Assembly: GCA_017963875.1 (NCBI GenBank)
Contig: JAGCTA010000525.1
Coordinates: forward strand, 1-11,524
Source: Victivallales bacterium
GTDB lineage: Bacteria; Verrucomicrobiota; Lentisphaeria; Oligosphaerales; Oligosphaeraceae
Reading direction: 5' to 3'
Length of the DNA stretch: 11,524 nt
How positions within the stretch are numbered: position 1 is the stretch's first letter; each line of letters opens with the position of its first letter. Positions 1 through 6,172 of the stretch are shown here, piece after piece. Below the pieces are notes generated by a model that searched no databases, was not told the origin of the DNA, and saw only the letters and a list, made by a program, of their open reading frames with translations. The translations under genes and the position numbers were made by a program.

Positions 1-684
1 GCAGAACAAGGAGAGTTTTCTGCGATGTTCTTCTCCCATGGGGACTTCCGTACGGCATACAAGCATGTCAGGGAAGATGCCGATGTTATGGAGCAGGCTG
101 ACGGACTGCTGGCTCGGCTTGGTCTTCATCTCGCCTGCTGAACGGATGAAAGGTACGAGCGTCAGATGAATCACAATGGCGTTGCCCATCCCTGCTTCGT
201 TCTTGAACTGCCGAACGGCCTCCAAAAATGGCAATGACTCGATATCGCCCGCCGTGCCGCCGATTTCAGTCATGACGATGTCGATGCCAGGCTTGGCGGC
301 ACGTCTGATGGAGTTTTTGATTTCATCGGTGATGTGGGGAATCATCTGCACGGTCGCACCGAGGTAGCCGCCCTCCCTTTCGCGGGCGATGACTCGACTG
401 TAGATTTTGCCGCTTGTATAGTTACTGTCGCGGTCGCAGGAGACTCCCGCGAACCGTTCATAGTGGCCGAGGTCGAGGTCTGTCTCGGTTCCGTCATCCG
501 TCACATAGACTTCGCCATGTTGATACGGCGACATCGTGCCTGGGTCCACATTCAGATAGGGGTCGAATTTCTGCATGGCGACCGTGTAACCATGCGCTTT
601 AAGCAAATAGGCAAGGCTGGCGGCGGTAATGCCTTTGCCAAGACCCGAAATGACGCCCCCTGTGATGAAAATGTATTTTGCCAT
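1..684 (-). CDS. pyrG: CTP synthase, N-terminal part (cut by window edge)
   Basis: This gene encodes CTP synthase, which makes CTP from UTP, ATP and glutamine in the cytosol. Only the first 228 codons are present. The frame is open to base 1, so the gene continues outside the window and its C-terminal glutaminase domain is not seen. The visible part is the amidoligase (synthetase) domain. It has a P-loop with SGLGKG at residues 13-18, the block [13 protein letters not shown] at about 41-53 followed by QHGEV, the [12 protein letters not shown] segment at about 67-78, and [17 protein letters not shown] at about 140-156. All are hallmarks of PyrG. The start at 684 fits the usual N-terminus ([10 protein letters not shown]). 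I see no Shine-Dalgarno site in the 35-base gap after carA, so translation may depend on carA or on an A/C-rich leader. It is the last visible gene of the glnN-purF-carA-pyrG block and uses glutamine like its neighbours. Confidence 0.96.
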   Translation of the reverse strand, partial: MAKYIFITGGVISGLGKGITAASLAYLLKAHGYTVAMQKFDPYLNVDPGTMSPYQHGEVYVTDDGTETDLDLGHYERFAGVSCDRDSNYTSGKIYSRVIAREREGGYLGATVQMIPHITDEIKNSIRRAAKPGIDIVMTEIGGTAGDIESLPFLEAVRQFKNEAGMGNAIVIHLTLVPFIRSAGEMKTKPSQQSVSLLHNIGIFPDMLVCRTEVPMGEEHRRKLSLFC

Positions 685-719
685 GTGAGTTTAGAAGTAG
701 TGTTTGTGTCGTGGCAATA

Positions 720-1814
720 TTACTTTTGCTTTTTGTAGTTGAGCATGAGTTCGCGGAATTGCCCGAAGAGGTAACGTGAATCGAAGGGGCCAGGTGCCGC
801 TTCGGGATGGTACTGGACGGAAAACGCTGGAAGGAATTTGTGTCGAATGCCCTCGATGCTTCCGTCGTTCATATTCAAGTGCGTGACTTGCAGATTGTTG
901 GTCAAGGAATCTGGCATGATGGCGAAATTGTGGTTCTGCGATGTGATTTCCACTGTGTTGGTCAGAAGATTTCTGACGGGATGGTTGCAGCCATGATGGC
1001 CGAAATGAAGCCGTCCAGTTTTGGCACCGCATGCAAGCCCGAGAATCTGATGACCCAGGCAGATGCCCATGATTGGAATCTGCCCAAGCAGTTCCTGTAC
1101 GGTATGGATGATGCCATGCACGCCGTCTGGATCGCCAGGTCCGTTGGACAGCAGGATACCGTCTGGATTCAGTGCCTTGATGCCCTGCGCGGTTGTACCT
1201 ACAGGAACGACATCGACTTGGAAGCCAGCGGCTTCCAATTGACGAAGAATATTGTATTTTACCCCGCAGTCGATGACGACGACTTTCATGTCTCCGTTTG
1301 AACACCATGAATATGGCTGTGGCGAGGTGACCTTGACTGCGCAGTCAAGTCCGTCAAGTCCAGGCCATTGACGTGCTTTTTCAACGGCGTCTTCTGGGGC
1401 AAGCGCCGTGCCGTCCACATGGAGCCAGGCGCGTTGCGTGCCTGTTTCGCGGAGATGGAGCACGAGCCGCCTCGTGTCTACGCCGCAGAGCAGCGGCTTG
1501 TCGGACTTTTTCAGCAGTGCATCGAGGCTTTGCTGGCTCCGCCATGATGACGGCTCGTTCAGGTTCTGCACGATGAGGCCGTTCAAGAAGATGCCACGTG
1601 ATTCCATGTCTTCGTCATTGCAGCCATAGTTGCCGACTTCGGCCGTTGACAAGGCGACAATCTGACCAAAATATGACGGGTCGGAGACGATTTCCTGATA
1701 GCCCGTCATCCCCGTGTTGAAGACGGCTTCGCCAGGCATGTCGCAGGGGGCTCCCCGTGAAATGCCGTTGAAAATGGTTCCATCCGCCAATGCAAGATAT
1801 GCTTTCGATTCCAT
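720..1814 (-). CDS. carA: Carbamoyl-phosphate synthase small (glutaminase) subunit
   Basis: CarA hydrolyses glutamine and passes ammonia to CarB, which makes carbamoyl phosphate for arginine and pyrimidines. The 364-residue product is close to the usual length (about 360-385). The N-terminal CarA domain has FNTGMTGYQEIVSDPSYFGQIV at about 32-53. The C-terminal class I amidotransferase domain has SNGPGDPD at 223-230, the nucleophile Cys252 in GICLGHQ, and the His336/Glu338 pair in YHPEAAPGP. All triad residues are present. Two ATG codons lie in tandem at 1817 and 1814. I chose 1814 because AAGGA (1821-1825) then sits 6 bases away rather than 3, and the protein then begins MESKAYLALADG. A longer ATG start at 1859 would overlap purF and adds nothing conserved. 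The ribosome site shares bases with the purF stop codon, which suggests coupling. carB is not next to it: pyrG follows instead. Confidence 0.96.
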   Translation of the reverse strand: MESKAYLALADGTIFNGISRGAPCDMPGEAVFNTGMTGYQEIVSDPSYFGQIVALSTAEVGNYGCNDEDMESRGIFLNGLIVQNLNEPSSWRSQQSLDALLKKSDKPLLCGVDTRRLVLHLRETGTQRAWLHVDGTALAPEDAVEKARQWPGLDGLDCAVKVTSPQPYSWCSNGDMKVVVIDCGVKYNILRQLEAAGFQVDVVPVGTTAQGIKALNPDGILLSNGPGDPDGVHGIIHTVQELLGQIPIMGICLGHQILGLACGAKTGRLHFGHHGCNHPVRNLLTNTVEITSQNHNFAIMPDSLTNNLQVTHLNMNDGSIEGIRHKFLPAFSVQYHPEAAPGPFDSRYLFGQFRELMLNYKKQK

Positions 1815-1820
1815 CATGGT

Positions 1821-1825
1821 TCCTT
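1821..1825 (-). promoter_or_regulatory. Ribosome binding site of carA
   Basis: AAGGA on the minus strand, 3 bases before the ATG at 1817 and 6 before the ATG at 1814. It favours the second ATG and overlaps the last base of the purF TAA. Confidence 0.75.
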
Positions 1826-3564
1826 TAATATGCACGGCCTGACAAATGATGCGCGGCATTGACCAGCGCCTGATTGACGACGCGGTTGCCTCCAGGCGTC
1901 GGATAGTCTCCAGTGAAATACCAGTCGCCTGTATGTTCGGGGATGCAGCGGCGCAGGTCGTTGCATCCGAGGAACACGACTTTCAGTTCTGCCTTGAGGT
2001 CATCGGGGCGCAGACGTTTCTGAATGGCCTCCGTCAATTCATCGTCAGTGAAAAGAGAATAAAGCCTAGCAGCCTGGTTTTCCATGTCGCAGTCAGGTTT
2101 GGTCAAGTCTTTTTCTGCATGTCTGACGGCGTCGTCGAACTCGGCGGTCAAGTGGTTTTCCTCAATCAAATCCATGCACGCCTGGAAGGCGACAAGTTCC
2201 ACGAATGAGGCCATGTCAATGCCGTAGCAGTCTGGATAGCGCACTTGCGGAGCGGATGACACGACGACGATTCGTTTCGGCTCCAGTCTGTCCAAAATTG
2301 GAAGAATTGCTCGGCGCAGCGTGTTTCCACGTACGATAGAATCATCAATGACGACTAGATTGTCCTCATGTGAGCGGATAATGCCATACGTCACGTCATA
2401 GACATGGGGAAAAAGTTCCTCGCGGTGGTTGGCATCGCTGATGAATGTACGGAATTTCGCGTCTTTGACTGCAATCATTCCGAACCTGAGCCGCTGGCCG
2501 TTGCGGAGTCCGTCGAGTGCGTCAAGCATTCCATGAAAACTGACCTGCGCGGTGTTCGGGATGTAGGAGAACACCGTGTGGTCCAAATCGCCATCAATGG
2601 CGTCAAAGACTTTCGGGACAACGGCGCGGCCCAATGCCCGACGTTCCTGTTGGATGTCGGCGTCATTGCCGCGTGAAAAATAGATTCTTTCAAACACGCA
2701 ATGGCGGACAGGCATTTCGGGAAGGCACTGTCGAACGGTGATCTCGCCTTGTGCGGGAATGGTGAGCAGATGACCAGCGGGGAGTTCCTTAACCTCCTCG
2801 CTGCCAAGGTTGAAGGCAGTCTGAATGGCTACGCGTTCAGAGGCGAGGACCGCGACTTCATCATCCGTGTAATAGTATGCGGGACGGATGCCTGCGGGGT
2901 CGCGAAAGGCGAAGGCATCGCCGTTACCGATGATTCCCCCGATGACAAAGCCGCCGTCCCACGATTTTGCGGCTTTCATGACTGCCTCATGGATGTCATT
3001 CTTGCATTCGGAAAGATAATGCGAAAGAAGCGTCAGGAGGATTTCGCAGTCCTGATGGCCATGTGGATGATAGCCGATGGATGTCACGAGTTTGAATACC
3101 TCAGGCGTATTCGTCAGATTGAAATTGCCCGCGACCAGAAGCGTGCTGGAGCAGCGTGCGCTGTCCAGCACCATGGGGTGGCAGGCGGCGATGGTCCTGG
3201 AGCCATACGTGCCATAGCGAAGATGCCCGAGATAGACCTCGCCGCAGAAGGGACGCGCCAGCGATTCCGTTGAATCAATTCCTTTGGAAGCGTTGATCTG
3301 CCCCGAGATGCGCTCAAGCAAATCCGCCAAAGGCATGGATGAACAACTTTTCTCCAAATGATAGAACGGCTTGCCTGGAGGCACGTCCAGCCCGACGCAT
3401 GCGATGCCCGCGCCGTCCTGCCCGCGGTTGTGCTGCTTTTCCATCAGCAGCGACAACTTCGAGAATCCGTATGAAGACAGACCGTATTTCTCCTTGTAGT
3501 AAGCCAATGGCTTGCGCAGGCGGAGCAGGGCGACGCCGCATTCGTGCTTGAGTTCATCGGACAT
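1825..3564 (-). CDS. purF: Amidophosphoribosyltransferase-like protein (divergent long PurF)
   Basis: PurF transfers glutamine-derived ammonia to PRPP to give phosphoribosylamine, the first step of purine synthesis. The product has 579 residues against about 470-510 for common PurF. The N-terminal class II amidotransferase domain has Cys9 (HECGVA) after an eight-residue leader that may be removed, HNRGQDGAG at 45-53, Arg116 in GHLRYGTYG, and Asp172. The phosphoribosyltransferase domain has FRDPAGIRP at 220-228, SERVA at 242-246 and a good PRPP loop VVIDDSIVRGNT at 404-415. Two places differ from textbook PurF: the oxyanion-hole Asn-Gly reads Asn147-Phe148 (GNFNLTN), and the PDSG motif reads PNTA (336-339). 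A C-terminal extension ends with GDWYFTGDYPTPGG (546-559). From memory, a similar long form occurs in Bacteroidota near carA and gltB. It could be the main PurF or a paralogue with a changed role. A GGGGAG ribosome site lies 10 bases before the ATG. Confidence 0.85.
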   Translation of the reverse strand: MSDELKHECGVALLRLRKPLAYYKEKYGLSSYGFSKLSLLMEKQHNRGQDGAGIACVGLDVPPGKPFYHLEKSCSSMPLADLLERISGQINASKGIDSTESLARPFCGEVYLGHLRYGTYGSRTIAACHPMVLDSARCSSTLLVAGNFNLTNTPEVFKLVTSIGYHPHGHQDCEILLTLLSHYLSECKNDIHEAVMKAAKSWDGGFVIGGIIGNGDAFAFRDPAGIRPAYYYTDDEVAVLASERVAIQTAFNLGSEEVKELPAGHLLTIPAQGEITVRQCLPEMPVRHCVFERIYFSRGNDADIQQERRALGRAVVPKVFDAIDGDLDHTVFSYIPNTAQVSFHGMLDALDGLRNGQRLRFGMIAVKDAKFRTFISDANHREELFPHVYDVTYGIIRSHEDNLVVIDDSIVRGNTLRRAILPILDRLEPKRIVVVSSAPQVRYPDCYGIDMASFVELVAFQACMDLIEENHLTAEFDDAVRHAEKDLTKPDCDMENQAARLYSLFTDDELTEAIQKRLRPDDLKAELKVVFLGCNDLRRCIPEHTGDWYFTGDYPTPGGNRVVNQALVNAAHHLSGRAY

Positions 3565-3571
3565 TCTGGCG

Positions 3572-3589
3572 AATCTCCCCTCTGAGATT
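3572..3589. repeat. Inverted repeat across the glnN-purF junction
   Basis: AATCTC and GAGATT (6-bp arms, 6-base loop) span part of the glnN stop codon and the purF ribosome site (GGGGAG, 3575-3580). In RNA this weak hairpin could partly hide the purF ribosome site. It has no T-run, so it is not a terminator. Confidence 0.4.
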
Positions 3590-5525
3590 AATAGACGAAC
3601 AGCATTTCGCGATATTTCGGCAATGGCCAGACGTTGTCATCGACGATTGTTTCAAGTGCATCGACGCTTTGGCGGAGCGTTTCCATCGCCTTGAGCGTAT
3701 CGCCATAGCCTGCAAGTGCGGATTGCAGCGAGTCAATCGCCTTCGACATTGCATTCAAGTCCTTCGCCATTTCCTTGCTGACATCATCGACGGCTTCGCA
3801 GCAGTGGGATGTCTGCATTGCCAGATATTCCTTGATGGCGACAGGGCGAATCATGTTCCGAGCGATTTCCAGGGCGATTTTGCCCTCGATGTCCAACCGC
3901 CGTTCATAATCTTCGCGGAACACCTCATAGCGTGATTCAAGTTCTGCTTTGGTCAAAACGCCATAGTGCTCGAACAGAGCCTGGTTTTTCTTGACGAGCA
4001 ATGGCTTGATGGCCTGAGGCGTCGAACTGAGGTTTGGCAGACCGCGTTTGGTTGCCTCTTCGATCCAGTCCTTGGTGTATCCATCGCCGTTGAAGATGAC
4101 GCGTTGATGGGCGGTGATTTCCTTTTTCAGCAGTTCCTGCAAGCGCTTGTTGAACTCTGCCTCGGGGAATTTCTCAATTTGGTCGCTGATGGAATCCATT
4201 GCCTCTGCGACGATGGTGTTGAGTATCATGTTGGCCTCGGCACATGACTGCGAGGAGCCAGGAGCACGGAACTCGAATTTGTTGCCTGTGAAGGCGAAAG
4301 GCGATGTGCGGTTGCGGTCCGTCGCGTCGCGGTTCAGCGGTGGCAGCGTGTCGATGCCGATGCGCAGGGACGACGATTTGCGACTGCTTGAGGGCGTTCC
4401 TTTGACAATCTGATCGATGACGCCTTCCAACTGCTCGCCGACGAACATGGAGATAATGGCTGGCGGGGCCTCGTTTGCGCCGAGGCGGTGGTCGTTGCCA
4501 AGGCCAGAGGTGGCTGTCCGCAGCAGGTCGCTGTGGAGGTCCAGCGCATGGATGACAGACGTCAGCACGGTGAGGAAGATGGCGTTTTCACGTGGGTCGC
4601 TTCCTGGGTCGAAGAGGTTCCGTTTTCCGTAGGCGATACCCCAGTTGTTGTGCTTACCTGAGCCGTTGATGCCAGCAAATGGCTTTTCGTGTAGTAGGCA
4701 GACAAGTCCATGACGGTCCGCCGTCTGGCGAAGCACTTCCATGACGAGCATGTTATGGTCAACCGCGAGGTTCAGCTCCTCGAATATCGGGGCAAGTTCA
4801 AACTGCGCAGGTGCCACTTCGTTGTGGCGGGTTTTCGCGGGAATGCCCAGGCTCCACAATGCGTTTTCTACATCCGTCATGAAGGCGAGAATTCGCGAGG
4901 GAATGCTGCCGAAATAATGGTCTTCAAGTTGCTGATGCTTGGCGGGCGGCGCACCATACAGCGTCCTGCCAGCCTGCAACAGGTCCGGGCGCTGCAAATA
5001 GAATTTCTTGTCAATCAGGAAATACTCCTGCTCGACGCCCAATGTGACGGTAACAGGCTCCTCTGGCTGCTTGAAGCATTTCATCAGACGAACAATGGCC
5101 TTTTTCAAGACCTGGGTGGAGCGGAGCAACGGCGTTTTCTTGTCGAGGACTTCGCCTGTGTAGGAGCAGAAGATGGTCGGGATGCACAATGTGCCGCCGT
5201 TGGCATGGCGTTTGATGAATGCGGGGCTTGTCGGGTCCCATGCCGTATAGCCACGAGCCTCGAAGGTGCTGCGAAGGCCTCCAGACGGGAAACTTGATGC
5301 GTCAGGCTCGCCGACGGTCAATGTCTTGCCAGAGAATTCAAAGATGGCCTTTCCCTCTGAGAAGTTCAGGAAGGAGTCGTGCTTTTCGGCGGTGCCGCCA
5401 GTCAGCGGCTGGAACCAGTGCGTATAATGTGTGGCACCACGCGCTACGGCCCATTCCTTCATCGCAGTCGCGACATCGTCCGCGATGCCTGGGTCCAGAG
5501 GCTGCATGCCATTGATGGTCGCCAT
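3588..5525 (-). CDS. glnN: Glutamine synthetase type III, main body (5' end interrupted)
   Basis: Glutamine synthetase condenses glutamate and ammonia to glutamine using ATP in the cytosol. Type III identity is clear from [20 protein letters not shown] (31-50), [11 protein letters not shown] (73-83), [10 protein letters not shown] (89-98), VEQEYFLID (164-172), [18 protein letters not shown] (233-250), NGSGKHNNW (287-295), [10 protein letters not shown] (347-356) and [16 protein letters not shown] (405-420). The C-terminus [11 protein letters not shown] is also typical. The open frame from the ATG at 5525 gives 645 residues and lacks the first 50 or so residues of the family. Those residues are found directly upstream in the same frame, separated by two TAA codons (5544-5546 and 5529-5531). 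Rejoined, the product would be 697 residues, a normal type III length. The ATG at 5525 has no good ribosome site, but restarting after the TAA only three bases before it is possible. The catalytic body looks intact, so the gene may be functional, split or recently broken. Confidence 0.9.
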   Translation of the reverse strand: MATINGMQPLDPGIADDVATAMKEWAVARGATHYTHWFQPLTGGTAEKHDSFLNFSEGKAIFEFSGKTLTVGEPDASSFPSGGLRSTFEARGYTAWDPTSPAFIKRHANGGTLCIPTIFCSYTGEVLDKKTPLLRSTQVLKKAIVRLMKCFKQPEEPVTVTLGVEQEYFLIDKKFYLQRPDLLQAGRTLYGAPPAKHQQLEDHYFGSIPSRILAFMTDVENALWSLGIPAKTRHNEVAPAQFELAPIFEELNLAVDHNMLVMEVLRQTADRHGLVCLLHEKPFAGINGSGKHNNWGIAYGKRNLFDPGSDPRENAIFLTVLTSVIHALDLHSDLLRTATSGLGNDHRLGANEAPPAIISMFVGEQLEGVIDQIVKGTPSSSRKSSSLRIGIDTLPPLNRDATDRNRTSPFAFTGNKFEFRAPGSSQSCAEANMILNTIVAEAMDSISDQIEKFPEAEFNKRLQELLKKEITAHQRVIFNGDGYTKDWIEEATKRGLPNLSSTPQAIKPLLVKKNQALFEHYGVLTKAELESRYEVFREDYERRLDIEGKIALEIARNMIRPVAIKEYLAMQTSHCCEAVDDVSKEMAKDLNAMSKAIDSLQSALAGYGDTLKAMETLRQSVDALETIVDDNVWPLPKYREMLFVY

Positions 5526-5528
5526 CAG

Positions 5529-5546
5529 TTACTTGAATGTGGATTA
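5529..5546 (-). other. Two in-frame TAA codons inside glnN
   Basis: On the minus strand the codons read CCA TAA TCC ACA TTC AAG TAA CTG ATG. Upstream and downstream frames are the same, and the residues around the stops ([22 protein letters not shown]) align without gaps to type III glutamine synthetases as I remember them (LPK...YxSLxxTI...LDP). Each TAA is one substitution from a plausible sense codon (Lys or Gln at the first, Ser or Lys at the second). Confidence 0.8.
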
Positions 5547-5681
5547 TGGCAGGTGCTCCGCCATCTTTTCGATGTCAAAGACGTCTTCTGCGTAGAAACC
5601 GAGAACTTTCAGGCCCTGAGGCTCTGCAGAAACCGTTTTTCTGTCCGAGATTTTGCACACGGCATCAAATCGTTTTTGCAT
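5544..5681 (-). CDS. glnN: N-terminal fragment of type III glutamine synthetase (45 codons)
   Basis: A short frame of 45 codons plus TAA. Its end, YAEDVFDIEKMAEHLP (residues 30-45), fits the N-terminal signature of type III glutamine synthetases, where an aromatic residue is followed by VF, then a Met and LP. It lies in the same frame as the 645-codon body with only seven codons (two of them stops) between. The ATG at 5681 has GGAG 9 bases upstream (5691-5694), a better ribosome site than that of the body. An in-frame ATG at 5696 would add five residues (MEISK) but has no ribosome site. The transcript from the sigma-54 promoter would have a leader of about 109 bases before this start. This is most likely the original glnN start, now cut off from the body. 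It could instead be translated as a separate peptide that couples to the restart at 5525. Confidence 0.72.
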   Translation of the reverse strand: MQKRFDAVCKISDRKTVSAEPQGLKVLGFYAEDVFDIEKMAEHLP

Positions 5682-5690
5682 TTTTGATAT

Positions 5691-5694
5691 CTCC
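5691..5694 (-). promoter_or_regulatory. Ribosome binding site at the original glnN start
   Basis: GGAG on the minus strand, 9 bases before the ATG at 5681. It decides for 5681 over the ATG at 5696 and over 5525. Confidence 0.6.
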
Positions 5695-5709
5695 ATTTTG
5701 CTTGTTGTC

Positions 5710-5725
5710 GCTCTGCATGCAGAGC
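5710..5725. repeat. Perfect 16-bp palindrome in the glnN leader
   Basis: GCTCTGCATGCAGAGC is its own reverse complement. In DNA it could be an operator. In RNA it would form a 6-bp stem with a CAUG loop about 30 bases before the ATG at 5681. Confidence 0.6.
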
Positions 5726-5742
5726 AGATTGTTCATGGGCTG

Positions 5743-5766
5743 TTTCGGCGTCCCTAGGTGCCGAAA
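5743..5766. repeat. Stem-loop in the glnN leader
   Basis: TTTCGGC and GCCGAAA form a perfect 7-bp inverted repeat around a 10-base loop. It lies about 25-47 bases after the predicted minus-strand start site. There is no T-run after it, so it is not a simple terminator. Confidence 0.55.
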
Positions 5767-5801
5767 TCATTGTGCCCCTTTTCGATTACAGGGGGTTACT
5801 A

Positions 5802-5816
5802 GCAACAACTGTGCCA
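5802..5816 (-). promoter_or_regulatory. Sigma-54 promoter of the glnN-purF-carA-pyrG block
   Basis: On the minus strand the sequence is TGGCAC, 5 bases (AGTTG), TTGC followed by T. This is the sigma-54 -24/-12 consensus (TGGCAC-N5-TTGCW) with correct spacing. The GG lies at 5815-5814 and the GC at 5803-5802, placing the start near 5790. Position and direction fit glnN, a classic sigma-54 target. Confidence 0.88.
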
Positions 5817-5953
5817 AATGTCGTGGCATGGTTGTTTGAATTTCCTTGTAATATAATATATATCATAATGAATTTCAATATTTTATATTAAAGTTTGCAA
5901 ATTATATATGCTATAAGCCTTTCGGGTGGATAGGAGAATACTCCTGATGAAAT
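5817..5953. other. AT-rich spacer of the divergent regulatory region
   Basis: This stretch has no open frame of note. It is very AT-rich (for example around 5848-5912) and has a TATAAT at 5852-5857 without a convincing -35 box at the right distance. A small AGGAG/CTCCT repeat with an AATA loop lies at 5932-5945. The AT-richness may allow the bending needed for activator-polymerase looping. Confidence 0.5.
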
Positions 5954-5968
5954 TTACATTTTGTGTAA
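5954..5968. promoter_or_regulatory. Operator-like dyad 1, TTACA-N5-TGTAA
   Basis: A perfect 5-bp dyad with a 5-bp spacer, lying inside a 17-bp sequence repeated at 5985-6001 with 15 of 17 identity. Its centre (5961) is about 171 bases from both predicted sigma-54 start sites, a usual distance for an enhancer site. The protein that binds is unknown. An NtrC-type activator is my guess. Confidence 0.62.
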
Positions 5969-5984
5969 TTAATTAAGCAAACTC

Positions 5985-5999
5985 TTACATATTCTGTAA
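5985..5999. promoter_or_regulatory. Operator-like dyad 2, TTACA-N5-TGTAA
   Basis: Second copy of the dyad, centred at 5992, 31 bp (about three helical turns) from the first. That puts both on the same DNA face, as in paired activator sites. It lies about 140 bases upstream of the gltB start site and 202 from the glnN one. Confidence 0.62.
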
Positions 6000-6006
6000 T
6001 TCCAGA

Positions 6007-6099
6007 AAAAACTAGGGTTTCTAAAATAATCTAGGGCTTTTAGATTTAGAATAATCTAGAGGTATCTAGAGTTCTCTAGAAAAATCTAGGGCTTCTAGA
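6007..6099. repeat. Phased TCTAG-box array upstream of gltB
   Basis: TCTAGA or close variants begin at 6011, 6020, 6030, 6039, 6045, 6055, 6065, 6075, 6085 and 6094, mostly 9-10 bp apart. Seven contain the tetramer CTAG. Three 19-bp units, each a 10-mer plus a 9-mer of the form AATCTAGGGCTTCTAGA with variation, lie at 6007-6025, 6026-6044 and 6081-6099. The last contains a perfect TCTAG-N5-CTAGA dyad (6085-6099). Exact 10-mers ending TCTAGA run from 6051 to 6080. The array stops 6 bases before the -24 element of the gltB promoter, so it covers about -126 to -33. Confidence 0.8.
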
Positions 6100-6105
6100 A
6101 AAACT

Positions 6106-6120
6106 TGGCACGCCTTTTGC
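6106..6120 (+). promoter_or_regulatory. Sigma-54 promoter of gltBD
   Basis: TGGCAC, 5 bases (GCCTT), TTGC followed by T matches the core sigma-54 consensus fully, including the G after TGGCAC. The GG at 6107-6108 and GC at 6119-6120 place the start near 6132, giving a leader of about 41 bases before gltB. Confidence 0.9.
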
Positions 6121-6158
6121 TAAATGCCATGAGAATTTGTTTTCAATCAACTCTTAGC

Positions 6159-6163
6159 AAGGA
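6159..6163 (+). promoter_or_regulatory. Ribosome binding site of gltB
   Basis: AAGGA, 9 bases before the ATG at 6173. It supports this start. Confidence 0.8.
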
Positions 6164-6172
6164 ATAATAGCC

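Noticed and set aside
691..1308. Long open frames overlapping the main genes in other frames (also 4710-5297, 7001-7888, 8471-9004)
   Set aside because: Each lies inside a clearly identified conserved gene in another frame, and I recognise no family motif in them.
1815..1859. Longer carA start at 1859 (or 1817)
   Set aside because: The 1859 start overlaps the end of purF, has no ribosome site and adds residues unlike CarA. 1817 is possible but leaves only 3 bases after AAGGA.
5529..5546. Genome-wide reassignment of TAA to an amino acid
   Set aside because: TAA ends carA, purF, the glnN body and gltB at sensible positions, so a general sense meaning for TAA does not fit.
5665..5736. Small frame in the glnN leader starting at 5736, 23 codons, rich in Asn and Gln
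   Set aside because: It could suggest an attenuator peptide, but it has no ribosome site, no terminator follows, and such short frames are common by chance. It also overlaps the glnN start out of frame.
5829..5857. Possible sigma-70 promoter around TATAAT at 5852
   Set aside because: The area is very AT-rich and I found no good -35 box at 16-18 bp. TATAAT-like hexamers are expected by chance here.
5932..5945. AGGAG-AATA-CTCCT repeat as a terminator or ribosome site
   Set aside because: Only 5 bp, no T-run, and no plausible reading frame follows.
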